A stretch of DNA of 13,275 nucleotides from assembly GCA_966186435.1 (NCBI GenBank), contig CBIFWW010000092.1:1-13275 (forward strand), in the 5' to 3' direction. This document shows, piece after piece, positions 7,827-13,275 of the stretch (positions within the stretch are counted from its first letter, which is position 1; each line of letters begins with the position of its first letter). The stretch is from CBIFWW01 sp966186435. GTDB lineage: Bacteria; Pseudomonadota; Gammaproteobacteria; Enterobacterales; Enterobacteriaceae. The translations under genes and the position numbers were made by a program. Below the pieces are notes generated by a model. That model saw nothing but the letters and a program-made list of their open reading frames with translations, made no database searches and was not told where the DNA came from.

Positions 7827-7848
7827 GGGCACCCTCGGTGCCCTTTAT
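7827..7848 (+). terminator. Probable terminator of putP
   Basis: GGGCACC (7827-7833) and GGTGCCC (7837-7843) form a perfect 7-bp stem with a 3-base loop, followed by TTTAT. It begins 8 bases after the putP stop codon. The T-tract is short, so termination may be incomplete. Confidence 0.7.
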
Positions 7849-7901
7849 AACGTCCCGCCTCGAAAATTTTACAACTTGTCATCATTCCCCAAACATTTTT
7901 C

Positions 7902-7937
7902 TTGAGTTTCCATTCTCCGTAATGATAATCGCTATCA
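7902..7937 (+). promoter_or_regulatory. efeUOB promoter with overlapping Fur box
   Basis: TTGAGT (7902-7907) and GATAAT (7924-7929) with a 16-bp spacer form a good sigma-70 promoter. The -10 is covered by TGATAAT-C-GCTATCA (7923-7937), which fits the Fur 7-1-7 palindrome TGATAAT-N-ATTATCA with two changes in the right arm. Fur with Fe2+ bound there would block RNA polymerase, so the operon should be on when iron is scarce. In E. coli the efe operon is also regulated by CpxAR; I did not find a clear CpxR site. Confidence 0.8.
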
Positions 7938-7994
7938 CTATTATTTACCTTTCTTTACGGCAATTGACCGCCGGTACTTTTGAGGATGCGCAGG

Positions 7995-8828
7995 ATGTTT
8001 GTGCCATTTCTGATTATGTTACGTGAAGGGCTGGAGGCGGCCCTGATGGTAAGCCTGATTGCCAGCTACCTTAAGCGCACCGGGCGAAGCGGATATTTCG
8101 CCATGATGTGGCTCGGGGTATTTTTGGCTGCCGGATTGTGCCTGGCGTTGGGTATCGCTATCGACCGTACTACTGGGGAGTTCCCACAAAAAGAGCAGGA
8201 GCTATTTGAAGGAATAGTGGCGCTGATTGCGGTAATCATCCTCACCTGGATGGTGTTCTGGATGCGTAAGGTGTCCCGTAACGTCAAAGTTCAGTTAGAG
8301 CAAGCGGTGGAGAATGCTCTACGCGGCAATAACAATCACAGTTGGGCGCTGCTGCTGATGGTGTTCTTTGCTGTCGCCAGGGAAGGGCTGGAGTCGGTGT
8401 TTTTCCTGTTGGCGGCCTTCCAGCAGGATGTAGGTATTTGGCCACCGCTGGGTGCCATGCTCGGCCTGGGCGCTGCTGTGGTGCTGGGCTTTTTACTTTA
8501 TTGGGGCGGGGTGCGCCTCAATCTGGCGAGCTTCTTCCGCTGGACCAGTCTATTTATCCTGCTGGTGGCTGCCGGCCTGTCCGCCGGAGCCATTCGCGCG
8601 TTTCATGAAGCCGGGCTGTGGAATCAATTCCAGGATGTGGCCTTTGACTTTAGTTCTGTGCTGTCTACTCATTCGCTCACCGGTACGCTGCTGGAAGGTA
8701 TTTTTGGCTACCAGGAAGCACCAAGTGTTAGCGAAGTGGGCGTATATTTCCTCTATTTGATACCTGCACTGGTGCTGTTTTTGTTACCTGGCCGTCCGTC
8801 GGCCCAGGCAACCAATACTGCGCGCTAA
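7995..8828 (+). CDS. efeU: Ferrous-iron permease EfeU (FTR1/OFeT family)
   Basis: EfeU is the inner-membrane iron permease of the EfeUOB system, which takes up Fe2+ under acidic, oxic conditions. This 277-residue protein has the two REGLE motifs that define the FTR1/OFeT family: Arg10-Glu14 in the first helix (MLREGLEAAL) and Arg129-Glu133 (VAREGLESVFF). About seven hydrophobic segments are visible. The E. coli protein is about the same length. The gene is intact here, whereas laboratory strain E. coli K-12 carries a frameshift in it. I chose the ATG at 7995 because MFVPFLIMLREG is the conserved N-terminus and GAGG at 7982-7985 is suitably placed; TTG at 7980 or ATG at 7986 would add five or three residues. 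It is first in the operon, 28 bases before efeO, and sits behind the Fur-box promoter. Confidence 0.96.
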   Translation: MFVPFLIMLREGLEAALMVSLIASYLKRTGRSGYFAMMWLGVFLAAGLCLALGIAIDRTTGEFPQKEQELFEGIVALIAVIILTWMVFWMRKVSRNVKVQLEQAVENALRGNNNHSWALLLMVFFAVAREGLESVFFLLAAFQQDVGIWPPLGAMLGLGAAVVLGFLLYWGGVRLNLASFFRWTSLFILLVAAGLSAGAIRAFHEAGLWNQFQDVAFDFSSVLSTHSLTGTLLEGIFGYQEAPSVSEVGVYFLYLIPALVLFLLPGRPSAQATNTAR

Positions 8829-8856
8829 CCATAACCATATTTAAAAGGGAACAAGA

Positions 8857-9978
8857 ATGGCCTATTTAAGACGCAGCACGCTGGCGCTGACGCTTGCTAG
8901 TGTACTGGGTTCAGCTGCGGCACAGGCGGCTGAGGTACCCCAGGTTAAACTCACGGTAACGGATAAACAGTGTGAGCCAATGGCATTGACAGTGAACGCC
9001 GGGAAGACCCAATTTATTATTAATAACCAGAGCCAAAAAGCCCTGGAGTGGGAAATCCTTAAAGGGGTGCTGGTGGTGGAAGAGCGGGAAAACATCGCCC
9101 CGGGCTTTACCCAAAAGCTGACGGCCAATTTGCAACCCGGCGAATACGACATGACCTGCGGTTTGCTCAGCAACCCTAAGGGTAAGCTGACAGTTAAAGC
9201 CAACGGCCAGGCTGAAACCCCTGCCATCCATAACATTTTGGCTCTAAGCGGCCCGATTACGGCTTATAAAGCTTATGTTACTCGGGAAATTGTCGAGCTG
9301 GTGAAAAGTACTAAAGGCTTTACCGATGCAGTGAAAGCCGGGAATATCGAAAAAGCCAAAGCCCTCTATGCCCCAACCCGCACCCATTACGAACGCATCG
9401 AACCTATTGCCGAACTATTTGCCGATCTTGATGGCAAAATCGATGCCCGTGAAGACGATTACGAACAAAAATCTGCTGACCCGCAATTCACCGGCTTCCA
9501 CCGCCTGGAAAAAGCTCTGTTTGGCGACAACTCGACCAAAGGTATGGACAAATATGCTGAGCAGCTGAATACCGATGTGCTGGATCTCCAACAGCGGGTT
9601 TCCGAGCTGGCTTTCCCTCCAGGCAAAGTGGTGGGTGGGGCCGCGGGGCTTGTCGAAGAAGTGGCCGCCAGCAAAATCAGTGGTGAAGAAGATCGTTACA
9701 GCCGTACTGATTTGTGGGACTTCCAGGCCAATGTCGAGGGTGCACAGAAGATTGTTGAACTGCTACGGCCACTGCTGCAAAAAGATAATGCGCCATTGTT
9801 GACTAAAGTAGATGCTAACTTCAAGAAAGTGGACACCATCCTCGCCAAATATCGTACCAAAGACGGCTTTGAAAGCTATGAAAAACTGACTGACGGCGAC
9901 CGTAAAGCATTAAAAGGGCCGGTGACCGCCCTGGCAGAAGATCTGGCAAAACTGCGCGGCGTACTCGGATTAGATTAA
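8857..9978 (+). CDS. efeO: Periplasmic iron-uptake protein EfeO (cupredoxin + M75 domain)
   Basis: EfeO is the periplasmic partner of the EfeUOB system and is thought to bind and deliver iron to EfeU. It has 373 residues (E. coli 375). A Sec signal peptide runs to AQA at residue 24. Residues about 28-115 form a cupredoxin-like domain with Cys38 (DKQCEP) and the EYDMTCGLL segment. The remainder is the M75 peptidase-like (imelysin-type) domain with the HxxE metal motif at His215-Glu218 (GFHRLEKALFG). Other conserved blocks are YAPTRTHYERIEPIAELF and GEEDRYSRTDLWDFQANVEG. AAGGGA at 8845-8850 serves as ribosome-binding site, six bases from the ATG. Only two bases separate its stop codon from efeB, so the two are very probably translationally coupled. 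Confidence 0.97.
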   Translation: MAYLRRSTLALTLASVLGSAAAQAAEVPQVKLTVTDKQCEPMALTVNAGKTQFIINNQSQKALEWEILKGVLVVEERENIAPGFTQKLTANLQPGEYDMTCGLLSNPKGKLTVKANGQAETPAIHNILALSGPITAYKAYVTREIVELVKSTKGFTDAVKAGNIEKAKALYAPTRTHYERIEPIAELFADLDGKIDAREDDYEQKSADPQFTGFHRLEKALFGDNSTKGMDKYAEQLNTDVLDLQQRVSELAFPPGKVVGGAAGLVEEVAASKISGEEDRYSRTDLWDFQANVEGAQKIVELLRPLLQKDNAPLLTKVDANFKKVDTILAKYRTKDGFESYEKLTDGDRKALKGPVTALAEDLAKLRGVLGLD

Positions 9979-9980
9979 TC

Positions 9981-11255
9981 ATGAGTGATAAAACTTTTGG
10001 CGCGCCTCACCTGGGGCGGCGCCATTTATTGAAAGGACTGGGCGCCCTTGGCGGCGCCCTGGTTATCGGCGGATGCCCGGTGGCTCCTGCTCAAGATAAG
10101 TCGGCACCGGGAACTTTACCCCCCGATGCCAGGCAGGAGCGCCAGCCATTCTATGGTCAATACCAGGCCGGTGTGCTGACTCCTCAACAGGCGGCGATGA
10201 TGCTGGTGGCCTTTGACGTGCTTGCCAATGATAAAGCCGATGTTGAACGCTTGCTGCGGTTGCTGACGGAGCGCATTGCGTTCCTGACGGCGGGCGGGCC
10301 AGCACCAAAAACCCCAAACCCACGGATGCCGCCGATGGATTCCGGGATACTGGGGCCGGTTATTACCCCGGATAACCTCACCATGACGGTATCCTTTGGC
10401 CCGAGTATGTTTGATGAGCGTTTCGGTTTTGCCAGCCACAGGCCGGTAAAACTCCAGCCGATGACGCGTTTCCCTAATGATGCCCTCGATCCTGCCCTGT
10501 GCCATGGCGACCTGTTGATCCAGATCTGTGCTAACACCCAAGACACGGTGATCCACGCCTTACGGGATCTGATCAAGCACACCCCGGACCTCTTAAGTGT
10601 GCGTTGGAAGCGGGAAGGGTTTATTTCTAACCATGCGGCCCGTAGCCGAGGGAAAGAGACGCCGATTAATTTGCTGGGCTTTAAGGATGGCACCGCCAAT
10701 CCCGATAGCCGGGATGAGAAATTAATGCGCGAACTAGTATGGGTTACCCCGGATCAACAAGAACCTGCCTGGGCGATGAATGGCAGCTATCAGGCGGTAC
10801 GGATTATCCAGATGCGCGTGGAGTTCTGGGATCGCACCCCGCTCAAAGAGCAGCAAACCATTTTTGGCCGCGATAAGCATTCCGGTGCGCCATTGGGTAT
10901 GGCGCACGAGCATGAGGAGCCTGATTATTCAGCGGATCCCGAAGGGCAGATTATCCCGCTGGATGCCCACATTCGCCTGGCCAACCCGCGAACCAAACAA
11001 ACTGAAAATAGCAGAATGATGCGCCGAGGTTATAGTTATTCACTGGGGGTTTCCGCTTCAGGGCAACTGGATATGGGGCTGCTATTTGTTTGTTATCAAC
11101 ATGATTTAGAAAAAGGGTTTCTGGCAGTTCAAAACCGGTTAAACGGTGAGGCGCTGGAGGAGTATGTGAGGCCTATTGGCGGCGGGTATTTTTATGTGCT
11201 GCCAGGCGTAGCCGAGCAAAATCGCTACTTAGGACAAGGTTTAATCGAGTCTTAA
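9981..11255 (+). CDS. efeB: Tat-exported DyP-type haem peroxidase EfeB
   Basis: EfeB is a dye-decolourising-type haem peroxidase exported folded by the Tat system. In EfeUOB it is proposed to oxidise Fe2+; a role in haem deferrochelation has also been argued. The protein has 424 residues (E. coli 423). The N-terminus carries a twin-arginine signal (GRRHLLKGLGALGGA, Arg13-Arg14). The DyP GxxDG motif is at 233-237 (GFKDGTANPD, catalytic Asp236), the proximal haem ligand is His330 in HIRLANPRT, and the distal arginine is at about 348 in MMRRGYSYSLG. All key residues are present. The first 12 residues differ from E. coli, which is usual ahead of the Tat motif. It is last in the operon. Downstream only a weak AT-rich hairpin (AATTG 11268-11272 with CAATT 11276-11280, then ATTTT) could act as a terminator. 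Confidence 0.97.
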   Translation: MSDKTFGAPHLGRRHLLKGLGALGGALVIGGCPVAPAQDKSAPGTLPPDARQERQPFYGQYQAGVLTPQQAAMMLVAFDVLANDKADVERLLRLLTERIAFLTAGGPAPKTPNPRMPPMDSGILGPVITPDNLTMTVSFGPSMFDERFGFASHRPVKLQPMTRFPNDALDPALCHGDLLIQICANTQDTVIHALRDLIKHTPDLLSVRWKREGFISNHAARSRGKETPINLLGFKDGTANPDSRDEKLMRELVWVTPDQQEPAWAMNGSYQAVRIIQMRVEFWDRTPLKEQQTIFGRDKHSGAPLGMAHEHEEPDYSADPEGQIIPLDAHIRLANPRTKQTENSRMMRRGYSYSLGVSASGQLDMGLLFVCYQHDLEKGFLAVQNRLNGEALEEYVRPIGGGYFYVLPGVAEQNRYLGQGLIES

Positions 11256-11473
11256 GAACTTTTCTCAAATTGAAACAATTATTTTACTTGGCCAAATCTA
11301 AACAAGACATTGAAATAAATCCTTAATCTAAATGTGTGAAAACAGGATAACCCTTTGTCGGGCGAAAAATCGAATATAAAGTAAATATATTGTTGCGAAA
11401 TTGATAATTTTTGTTGTACTTATAGTTAAACGTCAGTCCTGGCAGTGACATGTTAGTCACAGTGGAGAATGCG
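11256..11473. other. AT-rich intergenic region efeB-phoH
   Basis: This AT-rich spacer must hold the phoH promoter. I could not pick a convincing -35/-10 pair. A perfect inverted repeat GTGAC (11445-11449), 6 bases, GTCAC (11456-11460) sits at its right end. TGTCA- and TGACG-like half sites in 11431-11460 on the minus strand only loosely resemble the Pho box that controls phoH in E. coli. No gene seen. Confidence 0.5.
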
Positions 11474-11746
11474 ATGTCCGGTGGTTGTAAATTACAACAT
11501 CTCACATCAAAACGTGCCCTCCGGCGCGGCGCCCAGATCTCCTCTAAAAATTTCCGCTATTTCTATCTTTTCGATACCAGTTTCAGGTTTGTAACCGGTG
11601 TGTTTAGCAGCGAAGACTGCGGCTGCTCTGCGCCCTACCAACCGGCAGTCTATGGCTTACAAGGAAGCCAAACCTCATCTGTTAGTAAGCATAATCGCAT
11701 GGTCTTGGATCGTGCGGATAATGAAACCAACTGTAAGGTGCCATCC
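11474..11746 (+). other. Open N-terminal extension or structured leader of phoH
   Basis: The phoH frame stays open upstream of the conserved core for 91 codons from ATG 11474 (99 from ATG 11450). ATG 11474 has GGAG at 11462-11465, eight bases away, and would give a 353-residue protein, close to the 354 residues I recall annotated for E. coli PhoH. The added residues (SGGCKLQHLTSKRALRRGAQ at the start) are Cys-rich, low in hydrophobic core, and unlike a known domain. The same DNA folds well: AGACTGC (11614-11620) with GCAGTCT (11645-11651), then GGCTT (11654-11658) with AAGCC (11665-11669). It may be translated, regulatory RNA, or both. Confidence 0.5.
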
Positions 11747-12535
11747 ATGGGAAGACCAAAAGCAGTGATCAAAGCCCGTCGTGAAGCAAAACGTGTATTA
11801 AGGCGGGATTCACGTAGTCATAAGCAGCGTGAAGAGGAATCGGTCACATCGCTTGTGCAAATGAGTGGAGTTGAAGCTATCGGTATGGCGCGGGATTCCC
11901 GTGATGCCTCGCCAATCATGGCCCGCAACGAAGCCCAGCAGCACTATCTTCACGCTATCGAGAGCAAACAGCTGATATTTGCCACCGGAGAGGCCGGTTG
12001 TGGCAAAACCTTTATCAGTGCGGCTAAAGCTGCTGAGGCCCTGATACATAAGGATGTCGACAGGATTATTGTGACTCGCCCGGTATTGCAGGCCGATGAA
12101 GATCTCGGTTTCTTGCCCGGTGATATCTCCGAGAAATTTGCCCCTTATTTCAGGCCGGTATACGACATACTGGTGCGCCGACTCGGTTCATCCTTTATGC
12201 AATACTGCCTGCGCCCCGAAATAGGTAAAGTTGAAATCGCGCCTTTTGCCTATATGCGTGGCCGCACCTTTGAGAACGCCTTTGTCATCCTGGACGAGGC
12301 ACAAAACGTGACGGCAGCGCAAATGAAAATGTTCCTGACCCGTCTTGGGGAGAATGTCACCGTGGTGGTGAACGGCGATATCACCCAATGTGATTTGCCA
12401 GCGCATATTTCATCGGGCCTTGGCGATGCGTTAGCGCGGTTTAGTGATGACGAAATGATAAGCGTGGTGCGGTTTGGCAAAGAAGACTGCGTGCGCTCGG
12501 CTTTGTGCCAACGTACGCTGCATGCTTATAGCTAA
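11747..12535 (+). CDS. phoH: Phosphate-starvation-inducible ATPase PhoH
   Basis: PhoH is a cytoplasmic P-loop NTPase of the PhoH family, induced by phosphate starvation through PhoB in E. coli and related to the ATPase domain of helicase superfamily 1; its cellular task is still unclear. From ATG 11747 the protein has 262 residues and starts MGRPKAVIKARREAKRVLRR. Walker A is GEAGCGKT (81-88) and Walker B is VILDEAQN (Asp183-Glu184). Other family blocks are VTRPVLQADEDLGFLPGD, APFAYMRGRTF and VNGDITQCDLP. AAGGTG precedes this ATG at good distance. The frame is open further upstream with two more candidate starts (11474 giving 353 residues, 11450 giving 361), so the N-terminus is uncertain while the core is not. 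It converges with the minus-strand small-peptide unit downstream; the G+C-rich hairpin at 12579-12606 lies between them. Confidence 0.93.
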   Translation: MGRPKAVIKARREAKRVLRRDSRSHKQREEESVTSLVQMSGVEAIGMARDSRDASPIMARNEAQQHYLHAIESKQLIFATGEAGCGKTFISAAKAAEALIHKDVDRIIVTRPVLQADEDLGFLPGDISEKFAPYFRPVYDILVRRLGSSFMQYCLRPEIGKVEIAPFAYMRGRTFENAFVILDEAQNVTAAQMKMFLTRLGENVTVVVNGDITQCDLPAHISSGLGDALARFSDDEMISVVRFGKEDCVRSALCQRTLHAYS

Positions 12536-12578
12536 CAGTTCCCGGTACCTTTAAAAGGCCTTGTGTTTTTAATGCTCG

Positions 12579-12606
12579 GAAAAGCCCCGCCGGAGCGGGG
12601 CCTTCC
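12579..12606 (-). terminator. Terminator of small-peptide unit, copy 1 (possibly bidirectional)
   Basis: GCCCCGC (12584-12590) and GCGGGGC (12595-12601) form a 7-bp stem with a CGGA loop, extended by GGAA/TTCC on the outside. On the minus strand it is followed by TTTTCC, 25 bases past the peptide stop codon. On the plus strand it could also help stop phoH transcripts, although the T-content there is poor. Confidence 0.8.
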
Positions 12607-12687
12607 TCAGGTGCAACCTAGCCAATTCAGTAGAGGCAGTTGCGTTCAACCTCCGTAACCTGATGCGTTTCGTAAACGCAATTGATC
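12583..12687. repeat. Direct repeat, copy 1
   Basis: This 105-bp segment recurs at 13171-13275, exactly 588 bp further on, with no gaps and about 99 of 105 positions identical. It covers the terminator, the short 3' untranslated part and the last 20 codons of the small-peptide gene. The repeat certainly continues past the window edge, so the full unit length is unknown. Confidence 0.95.
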
Positions 12688-12773
12688 GGTTGATGACGTT
12701 CTGAGCGTCGTTCCAGTAGTGGTGGAATAACGTAGATCAGGATCACCAGGATCACGGTTTTTAGAAAGTCCAT
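12627..12773 (-). CDS. 48-residue membrane peptide, candidate type I toxin
   Basis: I do not recognise this protein. It begins MDFLKTVILVILIYVIPP: residues 3-20 are one hydrophobic helix with a single lysine, followed by a charged tail (LERRSERHQP) and a Cys-containing end (INCVYETHQV, then VERNCLY). AAGGAG (complement of 12784-12789) lies ten bases before the ATG, and an in-frame stop is found 12 codons upstream, so the frame is well bounded. Features supporting a real gene are the ribosome-binding site, the terminator 25 bases after the stop, a second copy of its 3' part at 13215-13275 with the frame kept, a LexA-like box upstream, and an apparent antisense RNA in its leader. Single-helix peptides under such control are typical of type I toxins (TisB, DinQ, Hok, Ibs, Ldr), but the sequence does not match those I know. 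It may instead be a harmless small membrane protein. Confidence 0.65.
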   Translation of the reverse strand: MDFLKTVILVILIYVIPPLLERRSERHQPINCVYETHQVTEVERNCLY

Positions 12774-12787
12774 GCGTGTTGCACTCC

Positions 12788-12816
12788 TTGCTTTGGCAAA
12801 CGCTGGCGGCTATCCT
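12788..12816 (+). promoter_or_regulatory. Candidate promoter of the antisense RNA
   Basis: TTGCTT (12788-12793), a 17-base spacer and TATCCT (12811-12816) form a moderate sigma-70 promoter on the plus strand (3/6 and 4/6 matches to consensus). Transcription would begin near G12823, just past the peptide ribosome-binding site as seen on the opposite strand. Confidence 0.45.
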
Positions 12817-12822
12817 TGACTT

Positions 12823-12886
12823 GTCTAGGGTCATGGACAACCCCCGTGAGTTGCCAGTTTAAATTTGCAACGAGCGGGGGTTTTCT
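12823..12886 (+). ncRNA. Candidate antisense (antitoxin) RNA
   Basis: A transcript starting near 12823 would run about 64 nt to a strong terminator: CCCCCGT (12841-12847) pairs with GCGGGGG (12874-12880), with an inner stem GTTGC (12850-12854)/GCAAC (12867-12871), followed by TTTTCTC. It would be fully complementary to the leader of the minus-strand peptide mRNA, 50-113 bases upstream of the start codon. The size and position resemble Sok and IstR-1. The terminator is clear; the promoter is moderate; expression is inferred. Confidence 0.5.
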
Positions 12887-12887
12887 C
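12841..12887 (+). terminator. Rho-independent terminator on the plus strand
   Basis: A long hairpin with CCCCCGT/GCGGGGG at its base and GTTGC/GCAAC within, ending in TTTTCTC. The T-run is on the plus side only; in the minus direction the stem is followed by TTGTCC. No plus-strand gene ends here, so it must serve an RNA starting within the region opposite the peptide gene or its leader, or stop phoH readthrough. Confidence 0.8.
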
Positions 12888-13000
12888 TATCTAGCGCAAG
12901 GGGCCGCGGAAGATAGATCTCCCCCGCGCCGTCACACCTACTGGCCATGCAGCCAGCCTGCCGATAATAAACATTGTTGCCCTTTCAACCCAGCTTATTA

Positions 13001-13016
13001 CTGTTAGTATATCCAG
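13001..13016 (-). promoter_or_regulatory. LexA-like (SOS) box over a -10 element
   Basis: CTG (13001-13003), ten bases, CAG (13014-13016) fits the LexA core CTG-N10-CAG. On the minus strand the 20-mer is CACTGGATATACTAACAGTA, 15 of 20 identical to TACTGTATATATATACAGTA. It contains TATACT, a good -10 for the minus strand (complement of 13006-13011), which would start a transcript near 12999 and give the peptide mRNA a leader of about 226 nt. I see no good -35 at the proper spacing. LexA control is inferred. Confidence 0.55.
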
Positions 13017-13165
13017 TGCTGGTGCACAATTGTTGTCTGTTTCGAGGAATGGTGCGGGCTGGGATAAGGTTGTCATAAGTTATTTTAGGAATGTATCTAT
13101 CCGCCCTGATTCGGGATTTGAAGCCATGCTGAATTGATGACTCTTTTCACCCCCTGTTAATAAAA

Positions 13166-13195
13166 AGAATAGCCCCGCCGGAACGGGGCTATTCT
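13166..13195 (-). terminator. Terminator of small-peptide unit, copy 2
   Basis: AGAATAGCCCCG (13166-13177) and CGGGGCTATTCT (13184-13195) form a perfect 12-bp stem with a 6-base loop. On the minus strand it is followed by TTTTTA. It sits at the same place relative to the second peptide copy as the hairpin at 12579-12606 does to the first, with a longer stem. Confidence 0.9.
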
Positions 13196-13275
13196 CAGGT
13201 GCAACCTAGCCAATTCAGCGGAGGCAGTTGCGTTCAACCTCCGTAACCTGATGCGTTTCGTAAACGCAATTGATC
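13171..13275. repeat. Direct repeat, copy 2 (cut by window end)
   Basis: Second copy of the 12583-12687 segment, 588 bp downstream. Differences: one base in the terminator loop/stem edge (G to A), three just after the stem, and TA to CG in the last codon before the peptide stop. The repeat runs to the last base of the window. Confidence 0.95.
13215..13275 (-). CDS. Second copy of the small membrane peptide, partial (3' end only)
   Basis: This is the 3' end of a gene whose start lies beyond the window. It reads INCVYETHQVTEVERNCLR and then TGA, identical over 18 of 19 residues to the end of the peptide at 12627-12773; only the last residue differs (Tyr to Arg, a two-base change). It has its own terminator at 13166-13195. 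Whether the N-terminal membrane helix, LexA box and antisense RNA are also duplicated cannot be seen here. Confidence 0.65.
   Translation of the reverse strand, partial: INCVYETHQVTEVERNCLR

Noticed and set aside
12541..12571. AT-rich hairpin after phoH (TTAAAA ... TTTTAA)
   Set aside because: The stem is weak and consists only of A-T pairs; the G+C-rich hairpin at 12579-12606 is a better stop for phoH transcripts.
12614..12619. TGCAAC hexamer like a PutA site inside the repeat
   Set aside because: An isolated hexamer is expected by chance, lies in a 3' untranslated region, and has no put gene nearby.
12646..12840. 64-codon minus-strand frame overlapping the small-peptide gene
   Set aside because: It overlaps the hydrophobic peptide in another frame, lacks a good ribosome-binding site, and reads like random sequence. 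The 48-codon frame has AAGGAG and is preserved in the second copy.
12891..13076. 61-codon minus-strand frame across the LexA-like box
   Set aside because: No ribosome-binding site is evident, and it would span the proposed promoter. It contains a mildly hydrophobic stretch but nothing else supports it.

Overview
The window is a stretch of chromosome from an enterobacterium (order Enterobacterales). The gene order ymdF, rutR, putA, putP, efeU, efeO, efeB, phoH is the one I know from Escherichia coli K-12, and each protein is close to its E. coli counterpart. The sequences are clearly not E. coli: there are many substitutions, the rut pyrimidine-degradation operon is absent, an extra periplasmic gene lies between rutR and putA, and a different set of small elements follows phoH. 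A relative outside Escherichia, such as a member of Yersiniaceae or Hafniaceae, is plausible, but I cannot fix the genus.

Left part (1-1950): a small KGG-repeat stress protein (ymdF) with its own terminator; the decayed remains of a DMT/EamA membrane transporter where E. coli carries rutABCDEFG; rutR, which here has no rut operon beside it; and, convergent with zero spacing, a secreted LprI/DUF1311-type protein.

Middle (1963-7846): the divergent proline-utilisation pair. PutA is the trifunctional repressor, proline dehydrogenase and P5C dehydrogenase; PutP is the Na+/proline symporter. The 381-bp control region between them holds five GTTGCA hexamers, the known PutA operator core, and a candidate CRP site. 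Proline would be imported by PutP and oxidised to glutamate by PutA at the membrane, with unoccupied PutA repressing both genes.

Right-centre (7902-12535): the efeUOB ferrous-iron uptake operon behind a promoter whose -10 is covered by a Fur-box-like palindrome. EfeU is intact. Next comes the phosphate-starvation ATPase phoH, with a long open upstream extension or structured leader whose status is ambiguous.

Right end (12536-13275): the most unusual part. On the minus strand there is an unrecognised 48-residue membrane peptide gene with a good ribosome-binding site, a 226-nt leader, its own terminator, and a LexA-like box overlapping a TATACT -10. A short plus-strand RNA, with a plausible promoter and a strong terminator, would be antisense to that leader. 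The 3' half of the unit (end of the peptide gene plus terminator) recurs 588 bp further on, cut off by the window edge. The layout is that of an SOS-controlled type I toxin-antitoxin locus such as tisB/istR-1 or dinQ/agrB, here tandemly duplicated. The function is inferred from layout only.
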